In this document: piece by piece, positions 1 to 10,716 of the stretch
Numbering within the stretch: the stretch's first letter is position 1
Layout of the letters: each line of letters starts with the position of its first letter
DNA from: Diplonema papillatum
Taxonomy: Eukaryota > Euglenozoa > Diplonemea > Diplonemida > Diplonemidae
Assembly (NCBI GenBank): GCA_030068145.1
Contig: JAPJBO010000007.1
Span: 682,001-746,000, forward strand
Length of the DNA stretch: 64,000 bases
Reading direction: 5' to 3'
Translations under genes and position numbers: made by a program
The notes under the pieces: model-generated
The model's input: only the letters and a program-made list of their open reading frames with translations
Told to the model about the DNA's origin: nothing
Database searches by the model: none

Positions 1-110
1 GGACTAAGGCGTGACTACCCCCGTCCCTGTCCCTCCCAGGGCGCCACCCCGAATCTAGCCTGGCTCCACCACGGTGAAGGCCCACACCTGCGGTTTCCGT
101 CCCTCGTATG
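1..110 (+). repeat. Interspersed repeat, GGCGTGAC family (partial)
   Basis: The window opens inside a repeat reading CTAAGGCGTGACTACCCCCG, followed by a CCCTGTCCCTCCCAGGG block and a 'CACC..GGTGAAGGCCCACACC' block. The same blocks recur at about 34200-34515, 53595-53745 and 60305-61160 (there on the minus strand). No coding content is seen. Confidence 0.7.
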
Positions 111-227
111 CTTGTGCTTGGCACTTCTTGGGCCAGACAGTGGTCAACATGGTCGCTCATGGGCCAGCCAGGGGTCCACCAGTGGTCGAACCCAAAATAC
201 TAGTGTCAATTTCGATCACACTCTACA

Positions 228-302
228 ACGCTCGACTACACTCTACTACACTCTACTACACTCGATTACACTCTACTACACTCGATTACACTATATTACG
301 CT
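228..302 (+). repeat. CTCGATTACACTCTACTA microsatellite
   Basis: Imperfect tandem repeats of CTCTACTACA and CTCGATTACA end exactly where retrotransposon homology begins at about 303. Closely similar CTCGATTAC sequence lies at the 5' junctions of the retrotransposon fragments near 21000 and 46000. Confidence 0.75.
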
Positions 303-3300
303 GATCCCGAAAGACGAAACCCTCGACCCGCTGGCATTGCGGCCCATCACCGTCACAAGCGCGGTCTATCGCTTGTGGGCGAGCACGAGGCTCAGGGACG
401 TCGTCCAGTGGCAAGAAGGCTGGATAGCAGATAGCCAGCACGGGTTCAGGCCCAAACACGGAACCGTGGACGTGGTGTTTGAAATCGCCTCGCAGATTGA
501 AGAGGCTCTCTTGACGGGAAAGGAGCTGTACGGCGTGGCCCTAGACTTTGCCAAGTGCTTCGACAAAGTGCCACGAGACGTCGTGCTGAAGCTGGTGGGG
601 GATCTTGGCCTCCATGAGAGAATTCTCGGGCCGCTGCGCGATGTTTACGCGCGACTACGAAGGCGGCCCCCTGAGCGTGATCCTCATCAACGCGCTGCTG
701 TCCATCGTGGTGCGCAGAGTGGACGACGTGGGGGGGGTGACGAGCGAGTCCTTCGCGGACGACCTCACCCTCCTGACGCGTCTCAGAGAAGCATGCTTGC
801 AGGACGCCTTGGTGGAAGTCGACAGGTTTTGTGCGAACACCGGCATGTCGATCGGGATACCGAAGACGTTCGCTTTCGGGACGCCGAAGGGGTACGGAGC
901 GAAGTTGAAGATAGGTGGCACCGACATCGTGACGAATGAAGAGCTTACAATCGTAGGATGTCTGGTCGGCACGAAGCGGACACGCAGAACAACAGACCTG
1001 CGCTACGACCAGCGTGCAGAGGAGGCCGAACGGTTGGGTGCCTTACCGATCTCGAGGGCGCAGAGGTCGGGGCTAGCGGCGATGGCGGTTCTACCGGCGG
1101 CGACGTACGGCTCCGAGTTCGCGCTCCCGACGGTGCGGGGGCTGGGGAAGTTCACCGCAGCACTACTCAGAGGCGTCTGGGACCCGGTGAGACTGCATAG
1201 GGCGCAAGAGGCCGTGTTGGGCATTCTCAACAAGGCCCACTTACTCGACCCATACGCAGTGCTGCCATATCGGTCACTCGGCATGATCGCAGAAGTGTGC
1301 CGAAAAAGGCCGGCGTGGAGGGCCCGCGTCGCAACAGTTCGACGGGCGTATGGCAGCAGAATCCGCGCATGGGGACCGGTCGGTATTGCGGCCGAGCATG
1401 CGAAAAAGCTCGGTATACGATGGACGGAAGATTTCGACAACGCCGAGGACGAGGCAGGGAATGTGCTGAGGCTGGTGCGACAAAGCAAGGGGGAGCGAGG
1501 GCACACCCTGAGAAAGCTGATTCGCGGCTGGCGACTAGGGGAGCTTGAGAAGAGGCGGGTAGACTTCGATGGGGTACGGGCAGGTGTAGAGTACGTCGCG
1601 ACGAATGCCTACGGGCTGAAGGCGTCGACAACGCTGACGGCTGCACGGGACGTTGCCGAGGTCGTGGCTGGGTCGGTGATGACGGAGTCACATGCGGCCA
1701 AGCTGTGGGGAGGTGACGGGCTGTGCAGACGCTGTGACGAGGCGACGGAAGAAACTCTGGGCCACATTTGGTGGCAGTGCCGGGCGTACGAACGAATCCG
1801 AGGGCAAAACCAATATGCCGAAATTGTTGGCGCGGATCGCTCGACTTGGCCCCCGTGCCTGCAAGAACACGGGATACTGCCGAAGGGAAGTCGAGTCAAC
1901 ATCGAAGTGCTGCACACGTTCATGGCGGAGGTCATGCACGAGAGACGACGGCTGGAGAGAGAAGGAAGAGACCGGGCGGTCGGCCACCCCTGGAGACAAT
2001 TGCACCCTGACGACTGCCCCCCGCGCCGGCTGAATTTCGAAGCGATCGCTGGACCGGGGACCTTCGCGGCGGTCGGAGGAGAGAGGTGGTTCCGGGCGCT
2101 GCAGTATTGGCTGGATGGGATGTGCTGGTCGGTGGCGGGTGACGTGTCGACGGCAGAGCTCGCCATCGACTTTGAGGTATACACCGGATTGGACCTTCCA
2201 GGCAGTGTCGTAGCAACGACGGACGGGACACCGTTGAGCATGCGTGCGAGGGTACTCGCAAGGCTTTTGAAGACCGTCGGGGACGCGCTGGAGCGGAACG
2301 GCGACGAACCGCCTCTGCCGGGAAGGAAATTGGAGAAGATAGGGTCGTTGAGAACGGTGGGAGCCCCGCCGTGCCTCACGGGGTACGAGATGAGGCCAAT
2401 CTTCCGTGGTGGTACGGAGACGATGGAAGTTCTCGAGACGCAGCTGACGACGGCTCGGCACGAGTTCAACGGCGAGGCGTGGGGGATGGACCTTTTCCCG
2501 ACGTACGGAGGTGGAAGGGCGGAGCGCGCGGCGAGATGGGCGGTGTTCAACGACGCTACGGAGAAGAAGAAAGGAAAGAAGACGGCAGTCGTCGGAGGGG
2601 ATCCGTGGTACGTGCCGGAAGGGGTTCCCCGACACGAAAAGTGGGGTGAGCGGGTGTGCCACGAGCACCAGAAGGTGAAATGCGACGGGTGCAAGCGCCA
2701 GGGCAAGTCGGTGGCGTGGTGCTGTAAGGCCCACCACAAGGAAGACGACGGCCTTGCGGTGAAGTTCTGCGCGCAACACCGCCTGACGCAATGCGCGACG
2801 TGCAAGACGATCGCGGAGTGCTGCCGCAACGGACACCACCGGTGCCTTGATCATGGCATGCCGACGTGTGCGCACTGCAGCCGGCTCGCGGACTTGCGGA
2901 GTCGAAGGCCGAAACTGTGCTGTCGGAAGGGTCACCACCTGGCGGCCGTGGCGAGGAGTTATGAGGAGAAGAGAGGAGAAGAAGCAGCATCGAAGAAGAG
3001 GAAGGCGGAGCTGGAGGGCCCCGCGCCGGCGCCGAGACAGGCGAAGCGTGAGAACGTAGTGTTCATTCTGCGGGAAGCAGCGGAAGGCGAGCGAGAGCCC
3101 GCAACATCAACGCCGACATCAGCAACGAAGGTCGGGAAGACGGCATCAACGCCAGCGAAGAAGCGGCAATCGGACTCCGCGGCGGAGCCGGTACCGAAAA
3201 GACGCAAAGGACGCGTCGATGCGCCACGACCATCGCCCAGGCGCCGAGAAAAAGCAGAAATCGACGCGCAACCGATGAACCTCGACGAGCAATCGAAGAA

Positions 3301-3388
3301 GAAGCGAAGCACCAAACGCGCGCCTGAGCGCGACGATCAAGACGAGCTAAAGAGGCGAAAGCATGACACTTCACGTGCGAAGAGATAA
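303..3388 (+). pseudogene. Reverse transcriptase ORF, truncated and frameshifted
   Basis: The frame open at 303-655 carries RT signatures: the fingers block SQHGFRPKHGT and catalytic block A, VALDFAKCFDKVP. The next frame, open at 605-3388, carries block B as EGGPLSVILINAL and block C as SFADDLTLL, with the two aspartates kept. The change of frame falls at about 645-670, where sequence between blocks A and B is also missing. The copy therefore has a deletion plus a frameshift and should not make active enzyme. The long C-terminal part (about 2655-2945) holds three tandem Cys/His modules of the form C-x2-H..C-x2-C..CC-x3-HH. They are followed by a Lys/Arg-rich tail with nuclear-localisation-like stretches such as PKRRKGR. 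The RT motifs fit a LINE-type enzyme; the zinc modules may bind nucleic acid (inference). The 5' endonuclease/ORF1 region is absent. Confidence 0.8.
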
Positions 3389-3485
3389 CCGCGCCGTCGG
3401 CGATGCAGATTATCGCCACAGATTCTTTGCGTTCTAACCCCAAAATATTACACTCGATTACGCTCGATCAGGGGGTGGGTGAATT
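303..3485 (+). mobile_element. Non-LTR (LINE-like) retrotransposon, 5'-truncated
   Basis: This is a reverse-transcriptase element lacking its 5' part. It starts inside the RT domain, directly after a CTCGATTAC-type microsatellite. It runs through an intact C-terminal reading frame and ends in a short 3' tail, with a GCGATGCAGATTATCGCCAC block near 3400 and GTGAATTGGCTCA near 3480. The same tail is found at about 46055-46165, which helps define the 3' end. No poly-A tail and no target duplication were found. Related C-terminal fragments lie on the minus strand at about 20575-20990 and 24990-25830, so the family is repeated in this genome. Confidence 0.8.
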
Positions 3486-3776
3486 GGCTCATAGCGAGTG
3501 TTCGAGAATGGGCAAAAAGTTAGCGAGTGTTCGAGAATGGGCAAAAAGTTAAATTGTGTTCGAGAATGGGAATAAGCCCTCTATAATGGGCAAAAAGTTA
3601 GCGGAATGTTCTATAATGGGCACAAAGTTAGCGGAATGTTCTATAATGGGCACACAGTTATCGAGAATGGGCAAAAGGTTAAAAACAGTTCTATAATGGG
3701 CACAAAGTTAGCGACTATCCTATAATGGGCAAAAAGTTAAAAACAGTTCTAGAATGGGAATTAGCCCTCGTTTCGT
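3486..3776 (+). repeat. GTTCGAGAATGGGCAAAAAG tandem repeat
   Basis: About nine imperfect units of 25-35 bp, built on 'TTCKAKAATGGGCAMAAAGTTA', run to a terminal GGGAATTAGCCC at 3764-3775. The same unit and terminus appear at about 51330-51385. The terminus read inward (GGGCTAATTCCCATTC) resembles the ends of the Mutator-like elements elsewhere in this window, so this may be one arm of such an element. It sits about 130 bp upstream of the gene A start codon. Confidence 0.7.
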
Positions 3777-3902
3777 GCACTCGTGGGTGTAGGTCGAGTG
3801 TGTCGTTGCCGCCCGTACTTCTCAAGAGCAGGTATTCCCGGGCCATACAAAAGGGGGTCGCGGGGAGCAAAACGTTGACGGGGTAAGGCGATACGGCAGG
3901 CG

Positions 3903-6900
3903 ATGATCGTGCATCGGTTAGTTGCAATCATCAGCCTCCTATTGCCGTTGCTCGAAGCCCAGGATACCATTTCCTGCAATGACCAGACGGGTTCTGCACG
4001 ACGGGAAGGTGTTGTTACTAAACGCGGAACGTGTACTGAGTGCAATGAATGCAACTTAGGTTGTGCAGACGAAAGGGAATGTGAAGTTGGTTGTAAGACG
4101 GCGGGTTGCGAAGACATGGAATTAAGATGTCCAAAGGATGGCGATTGCAGACTGAGGTGCACCGAAAAAAATTCGTGCAAGGACGCGACAATAACGTGCC
4201 CCGAATCAGGGATGTGTAGTGTCATCTGCACGGGTGTCGATTCGTGCTCTGGGCTGGTAGTTCAACAAGTAAACGCAACGACGGGCGGTAATGTCCAGTT
4301 GCAGTGCTCAAAAGGTTCGTGTCCAAACGCTACGGTTCTCTGTCCGGCGGCTGCCACCTGTGTGATGGAGTGTAATGAAGATGAAGCGTGCGCCGATGCA
4401 ACTTTCATTGGCGGTAGTACAGGGGCTATACAGCTCAGCTGCAGCGGGATATCGTCGTGCCAGTCAAGCAAACTGAGCTGTCCGACAGCAGCCAGCGGGT
4501 TGGCTTGTGATGTGACGTGTGCAAAGCGGGATGCGTGCAAGGAGATGAACGTATCAAGTGCAGTGGGCAGCACGGGAGACCTTCGATTGAAGTGCCTAAA
4601 CGGGGACGGAGCGTGCAGTTCAGCAGCCGTCACGTGTCCTGAGGAAGGCAACTGTATGATGGAATGTGCAAATAGGGGCATCTGTACGAACAGCATCTTC
4701 GAATGCCCCGTCTACGGTGACTGCACCGCGCAATGCCATTTTGATTCGTCTTGCAAGAGTGTGTCCGTACTGCACACAAGGGGTTCGTCCAGTGGGGATA
4801 CTGCGTTGGAGTGCGGAAGGTCTGCGTGCAACGGTATGTTTCCTAGACGACGGGAAAGAGAATGGAATTCTGGGAAGGTTTGTGCTGTTCCAACGTAGCT
4901 GGCCACCCCAAAAATAAAAAACTAAAAAACGTCGGCTTTCTGGTTTTGTTTGCGTGCCCTTGTTCGGTTGTTGCTCTGATTGCAGCAGCTGTCTGCATCG
5001 GGGTCACGAAAACCTTCATTCGGGTTACCCGCCAAACTTACCCACAATCGCAGAAACCACGCTTGTCTGTGGCAATGGTGGAAAGTGCTCACGAAAGTGC
5101 ACAGACGTCGACGCGTGTATAGACAGCACCGTAACTTGTTCCGATTCATTCATCGATAGCTGCTTGGTAGAGTGCTTCTCGGAGAACTCATGCTCGCGGA
5201 GCAACATTGCGTGTGCACAGCAATACTACGATCCCGCTTCTTGCGAGCTCATTTGCAAGCATGACAAAGCGTGTGTCGACGTCGCTTCGTCTGGTGACCT
5301 GCGGAAAAGTTGTGAGCCAGCTTGTACGCCGACCGATGCGACGAATATATGGTCCCCTGCACCTGGGCCGCCGACAATTCCTCCTGCTACCCAGGCGCCA
5401 GCAACTGGGGCGCCGCCGACAAAACCTCCTGCTACGCAGGCACCAGCCACGTTTCCACCAACCCGGGCGCCGCCGACCAATAGTCCTGCTAGCCAGGCAC
5501 CAGCCACGTTTCCACCTACCCAGGCGCCGCCGACGAATAGTCCTGCTACCCAGGCGCCAGCAACTGGGGCGCCGCCGACAATTCCTCCTGCTACGCAGGC
5601 ACCAGCCACGTTTCCACCAACCCGGGCGCCGCCGACCAATAGTCCTGCTACCCAGGCACCAGCCACGTTTCCACCAACCCAGGCGCCGCCGACGAATAGT
5701 CCTGCTACCCAGGCGCCAGCAACTGGGGCGCCGCCGACAAAACCTCCTGCTACGCAGGCACCAGCCACGTTTCCACCAACCCGGGCGCCGCCGACCAATA
5801 GTCCTGCTACCCAGGCACCAGCCACGTTTCCACCTACCCAGGCGCCGCCGACGAATAGTCCTGCTACCCAGGCGCCAGCAACTGGGGCGCCGCCGACAAT
5901 TCCTCCTGCTACGCAGGCACCAGCCACGTTTCCACCAACCCGGGCGCCGCCGACCAATAGTCCTGCTACCCAGGCACCAGCCACGTTTCCACCAACCCAG
6001 GCGCCGCCGACGAATAGTCCTGCTACCCAGGCACCAGCAACTGGGGCGCCGCCGACAAAACCTCCTGCTACGCAGGCACCAGCCACGTTTCCACCAACCC
6101 AGGCGCCGCCGACTAGTAGTCCTGCTACCCAGGCACCAGCAACTGAGGCGCCGCCGACAATTTCTCCTGCTACGCAGGCACCAGCTACGTCTTCACCAAC
6201 CCAGGCGCCGCCGACAAGCCCTCCTTCAACGGAGTCACCGACGCAGATTCCATCAACAGAGCCGCCTGCGAAAACAGTACCTGCAGAGACAGTGCCACCT
6301 TCTTCCGAGGCCCCTTCTACCGGAACGCCTCCTGATGAATCACCTCTGCACCCGGAGACAGAAGAGCCTCCTTCCGTGAACGTGTCAGAGTCGCAACCTG
6401 CGAAGCATAGCCCGAGCGTCATGTTGGAGTCAGATAAGGAGACAATCAATTTCGCGAACAGCATGTCGTCCGTAGCCGCAGTCAGTATTGCTGCTGTCAG
6501 CATCGGCGCTGTATCCACAGGTCCGGCGGCTGCGAAGCTCATAATAGTCAAAGACTTCGGGTGCAGCGTCGACGATGTTGACTTAGAAGAAGCCGAGGAG
6601 CTCGAATGGGAGATTCACCCGACGAGGGTAGGTGTGGCCTCGTCTCTATTGATCAACCACGCTTTCTACCTCTTCTTAGCTTCTTAGCTAAGTGTGCTGT
6701 GCCCACGAAACACAGTAAATCTGGGTTAGCCCGGCGGAGGAGGGGAACACCCTTTCACTGCATAGCTCATTGTGTTTGTGGAAACAAGACAGACCATTGC
6801 GTACACGGTTTGACACGGCTGCCCAAAAATACTACAATATGGTGTGTTCCATATAGTACGGTGAAACCATGGTAGCACTACGGAAGAACTACGGAAAACT

Positions 6901-9900
6901 CGAAAGGGGTGTCCAAAATTATTTTTTCCGGCGCTCGGGTCATGCAGCCTTTTGATGACATTTGGCGACACATGCTCGAAAGACATCGAGGGAATGCAAA
7001 ATGAATCGGTCATGTGCCAATGAAAATGCAAAAGTCAAGACCGTTCCTCTCCCATGGACTCGTTCCAGATCCGAGTTAGCATACTCGTATGCGCTCGATC
7101 AAATGGTCAAGGTAATCGGGAAGACACGATGGTGAAATACAAAAAAGGCAATCGAGGAAAGCTATCGGTCGTAGAGATACGGACCAGACTCAAGTGCATT
7201 GTCACTTTCGCTTTCCTTTGGCATTCCACGCATCCTAGACGTAACTGTTCTGGTTGAGTGCGAGAGACGTTATGTCGCTGGCAGCCAGGAAGCAGACACA
7301 CACGGTTGCGCACCCTCGTAGATGAAAAAAGCCAGCCGGTAAAAGTACATTTTTGTACTTTTTTCCCCGGCAAAAAAGCACGATTTCCCGGATGTTCTTA
7401 AAGGCAAATTACAGCCAACAGGTGTCCATAAACGATGGAAACCACGAAAAACTGCCGACAGAGCGCCATACCAAGAGCTGCTCGTCCAGCTCTGCGTCAT
7501 CAAGCATGATTTTTGGTGAAATACTCCTGTCCTGCAGCAGGGGTTGTACTTTTTTTCCCGGAAACAAAGCGCCATTTTTCGGACTTTCCGAAAGGTAACC
7601 TGCAGGCAACCGATGTCCAAAAGTGACAGCACCCACGAAAATCTGTTGACAGATCGCCATAGCAAGAGCTTCTCATCCAGTTCTGTGTCATCAAGCATGA
7701 GTCGTGGTGAAAAAGGAACGCGCCCGCCCTGCAGTAGCAGAGACAGTTGTAGTCATGGTGTGTGCGTGTATGTGGCCGTGTGTATGTGTGCCCATAGACA
7801 TTCACATCCCCACATTAGTCGTTATTTGCCTGCACACATGCTTAGATTTGGTGATATTTCTTCTTTCCTGCTTTGCGCTGTGGTTGGGAAAAAAACGTAC
7901 ACACCCGGAAAAAGAATCACGTTTTACCGGGAAAAAGGGTGTGTTGACCCTCAAAAAATGTTTTCGCCCTCGGGGAAAACATTTTTTCGGGTCAACTTTT
8001 CCCCCTTGGGCTGTTTTCGCCCTCGGGGGGGAAAAAGCACTCTTGTTTCCCGGTAAAAAATAGTTATTTGGACACCTCTTAGTACGGCAAGACTACGGAA
8101 GAAGTACGGAAGGACTACGGAAAACTGGAGGGCATATCACACCACAATAGTAAAAAAAACAGGCGTTTCGCTTGCGTTGGTGCATGCCGCCAGAACGTTT
8201 TCCCGCTCACCACGAGTGGCAGGTTCAGCCGGGGATTCGCAATGATAAGAACCGCTGATGATTCTTGAATGAGAGACAGTGCCCCGTTCAAAAAAAAAAA
8301 ACTACGATTTCCCCCCTGGGCGATGCTCAAACTTTGCGAAGTTCGAGTGCTAAGTTTGGCTGTGATGGCAGTCCGGCGCAGTTCCCGGAGGGGACCCCGC
8401 CGGACCCCCCCGACTCCGTTTTCCCAGGGGTGACCCAAATACCGCGAGATACTGAGAAACTCCTCAAAAAACGCAAACTTCGGGCACATTAGACCCCGAA
8501 GCCCAACAAAACAATCTTCGACCGGAAAAGTGTCATGGGCAGGGTTCGAACCTGGGCCTACCGGCCTGAAGGCCGACGCCCGGTCACTCTGCCACCCCTG
8601 TGCCTTTCGGTAGGGGAAAAGAAATCTTGCTCCACACAATTATCTAGTTCATAACAATACACTTTTCGCAACTTTAAAAGCCGGGTAGGCTCGAATAGAG
8701 GCTATTCACATTGCATGTTCATAGGACCTCCAGTCTCGAAACATGAACCTGGTATTTTGCCCCCGGGTGGTAGACATTCGGTATCACTCTATTGGCGTCA
8801 ACGCACACACAGGCTTTGGAAGCGGCTCGAGGACTTACTTCATGGGGGCGCTTGTGATGAATCCGTTGGTGTTGGCGGCGGGCGTTGTGCTGCTGGCAGT
8901 GGCCGCGGACGTGACTCAGAGGGTGCTCAACGTCGAGTGGCTGCGTGCGTGCGCGCTGGTGAGGCTGCCTGGTGTGTTGTACGTGCCGTTCTTGTTCTTG
9001 TACCAGGGCACGAGCCTTGTCTCCGCTCGGCTTGCATTTCACCCAGAAGAAACCGTGGAGATGACTCCGTTTGCCGTATTCATGCTGTCCATCTGCATCC
9101 TCACACCGCTGTTCATCTACTACTTCGTCCTCCGCAAGGTCACAGTCCTCGCCCTCTGCGTCGCTGATCCGAGCGTCGGAGAGTCGGGACAGCACAGGCA
9201 GCCGCGGCCTGCGAAGGACGACGAAGGCCACGATCGACCGGCCTTACCCCGCAGGACGGCGCTGCAGGCAGCGCAGGCGTTTGTAATGGGCGACCGGATG
9301 TGGGTTTCTACGACAGAGGACACGCACTTCGCGGACAGGTACGGCGCGTTTTTCGGCGCCCTGCGCCGGGAGCGCATCTGGTTCCCGGTCGTCGAAATGT
9401 GGAGCATGGTCGGTCTCAGCCTTTTGTCCGCGTGGCCCACCGACACCACCGTTTCGTGCAACGCCCGGAACGTGCTGGTCTGCCTGTTGTTCCTCGCCTT
9501 CCTCGCGGTGCTGATCGTGTATCGCCCGTACATTGCAGCGTTCGAGAACATCGCGGCCGCTGTCATGTCGGCGACGACGCTGATCGCCCTCGTGCTGATG
9601 ACGCTGGGCATTGCCGTCGAAGCCGCAGACGAATCCGGCTACTTCGTGGCCGCGTCTTACTTCTTGCTCGCGACGACGCTGCTCGTCCTGTGCAAAGCCG
9701 TGTGGGACCTCGTCGCCGTGACGTACTCCATCGTCGTCGACTGCCGCTCCGACTACCGACGGCAGCGCGAGGACAAAAAACAGCCACTCATCATCAACCG
9801 GCCGGTCCCGTCGGCCAGCACGCTAACGGACGCCGACTTCGGCTCGGTCAACCGCTTCGCGGAAACCGAGGCGTTCGGCGCCTCGCACGTTTCGCGGGCG

Positions 9901-10134
9901 GACGGCCTCGACGCGACCCTCTGCTCGTCGCAGGTGCCCACCCCGGTCGGCCTCGTGTCGCCGACCAGCCTGTTCTCCGGGGGCGGGTCCTTCAGCGAAA
10001 TGAAGACCCTGTCAACCTTCGACGGGCTGACGCGCACGTACAGCAGGATGGCGATGACGGCTGCGTCGCGCCCTCCGACGTCCCCCGGAGCCGCGGGGAA
10101 ACTGAAAAAGTCCATCTCCACCTACAGCGGCTGA
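3903..10134 (+). CDS. Gene A: Cys-rich, Pro/Thr-stalk, polytopic membrane protein (3 exons)
   Basis: The spliced CDS joins 3903-4833, 5054-6631 and 8813-10134 (3831 nt, 1276 residues). Both introns are phase 1 and GT-AG (GTATGT...GCAG; GTGTGG...ACAG). Residues 1-19 are a signal peptide (MIVHRLVAIISLLLPLLEA). Residues about 30-402 form a Cys-rich repeat domain with recurring C-x(3-5)-C and 'SC/AC' steps, likely a disulphide-rich extracellular solenoid. Residues about 413-726 are Pro/Thr repeats, a probable O-glycosylated stalk. Residues about 782-806 are hydrophobic, followed by the acidic motif FGCSVDDVDLEEAEEL. Exon 3 gives about seven further helices (about 849-871, 885-907, 920-943, 1021-1045, 1055-1074, 1081-1105, 1113-1139) and a Ser-rich tail. 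The helix block with RPYIAAFENIA is reminiscent of TRP-like/polycystin-like proteins of protists and fungi, but that is tentative. Gene B is a full-length paralogue with identical exon junctions, which strongly supports this model. Confidence 0.88.
5355..6240 (+). repeat. Coding Pro/Thr tandem repeat in gene A
   Basis: This is a 159-bp (53-residue) unit repeated about five times, itself made of shorter units such as PATQAPATFPPTQAPPTNS. Nucleotide identity between units is very high, so recent unequal exchange or conversion is likely and the copy number may vary between alleles. It degrades towards the 3' end (6180-6330) into looser Pro/Thr/Ser sequence. Confidence 0.9.
6908..8077. mobile_element. 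TIR element in gene A intron 2
   Basis: Terminal inverted repeats are GGTGTCCAAAATTATTTTTT at the left and, on the opposite strand, GGTGTCCAAATAACTATTTT at the right end near 8077. No transposase frame is visible inside. No convincing target duplication was found, although both flanks carry related 'CTACGGAAGAACTACGGAAAACT' type sequence (about 6875-6902 and 8085-8128). It lies wholly within the second intron of gene A. Confidence 0.55.
7344..7745 (+). repeat. Tandem duplication of about 205 bp
   Basis: Two adjacent diverged copies share GTACTTTTTTCCCCGGMAA starts, a CATCAAGCATGA block (7497-7509 and 7688-7700) and a CGCCATASCAAGAGCT block. They lie inside the intron-2 TIR element. Short overlapping frames across them look incidental. 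Confidence 0.6.
8265..8607 (-). mobile_element. tRNA-headed SINE-like element, copy 1
   Basis: On the minus strand a tRNA-like head has an A box TGGCAGAGTGACCGG (about 8580-8595) and a B box GGTTCGAACCC (8542-8552). It is followed by a unique body containing GGTCTAATGTGCCCGAAG and TTCTCAGTATCTCGCGG. The same head and body, in the same order, occur at 31680-31865 on the plus strand. This is the layout of an RNA polymerase III-derived SINE. It is in antisense orientation within gene A intron 2. Confidence 0.72.
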
Positions 10135-10239
10135 GCGGGGCGAAAGGGGGGGCGGCAAGAATTAGTGTATTATGCTATGTGCTCAAGACCCCGCACTGGT
10201 CCTCTCAGCACCGTGTTTCGGTCCATTGTGCCATGGTAT

Positions 10240-10345
10240 CACTAGCGCGGAACCTGAGTGTCAGCTCTGCTGACAGGACAGCGGCGTGAGAGTGGTGTGT
10301 CAGGTGGCTGTTCGTAGCTCGTCACAGCCGGGAGCACCAGTCTGT
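10240..10345 (+). repeat. Repeat shared with 17770-17860
   Basis: The block GGAACCTGAGTGTC, then GACAGGACAGCGG, then GGCTGTTCG and CTTGTCACAGCC-like sequence recurs at 17775-17860. It lies in the 3' flank of gene A, directly upstream of the partial gene duplication. Confidence 0.6.
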
Positions 10346-10385
10346 AAGCCCGGCCATCCCTATGTCGTGGAACTGCATGGAATCG

Positions 10386-10716
10386 ACTGCCGCTCCGACC
10401 ACCGACGGCAGCGCGAGGACAAAAAACAGCGGCTCACTCCTCCGGGGGCGGGTCCTTCAGCGAAATGAAGACCCTGTCGACCTTCGACGGGCTGACGCGC
10501 ACGTACAGCAGGATGGTGATGACGGCCGTGTCGCGCCTCCGAAGCCATCCCCCGGAGCCGCGGGGAAACTGAAAAAGTCCAGCTCTACCTACAGCGGCTG
10601 AGCGGGGCGAAAGGGGAGGGTACAAGAATTAGTAAATTAAGCTTTTTCGGTATGGCTATGTGCTCAACGCCGCACTGGTCCTGCAAGCACCGTGTTTCGG
10701 TCATTTATGCCATGGA
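10386..10716 (+). pseudogene. Partial duplicate of gene A 3' end
   Basis: From TGCCGCTCCGACYACCGACG onward this repeats the end of gene A exon 3 (9738 onward) with high identity. About 190 bp corresponding to roughly 9785-9975 are missing. The copy keeps the last codons (CTACAGCGGCTGA at about 10590-10601) and the matching 3' flank (GCACCGTGTTTCGGTC). A one-base change after GCGTCGCG/GTGTCGCG disturbs the frame. It has no upstream exons and is a dead 3' fragment from a local duplication. Confidence 0.8.

Noticed and set aside
1609..2938. Long minus-strand frames opposite the LINE ORF
   Set aside because: High-GC codon bias in the RT frame leaves antisense frames open; no family signature.
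3470..3776. Complete Mutator-like element just upstream of gene A
   Set aside because: The right terminus is convincing but no matching left terminus or 9-bp duplication was found; the left side merges with the LINE 3' tail.
5226..6551. 441-residue minus-strand frame and 390-residue plus-strand Arg/His-rich frame
   Set aside because: Shadows of the gene A Pro/Thr repeat in other frames.
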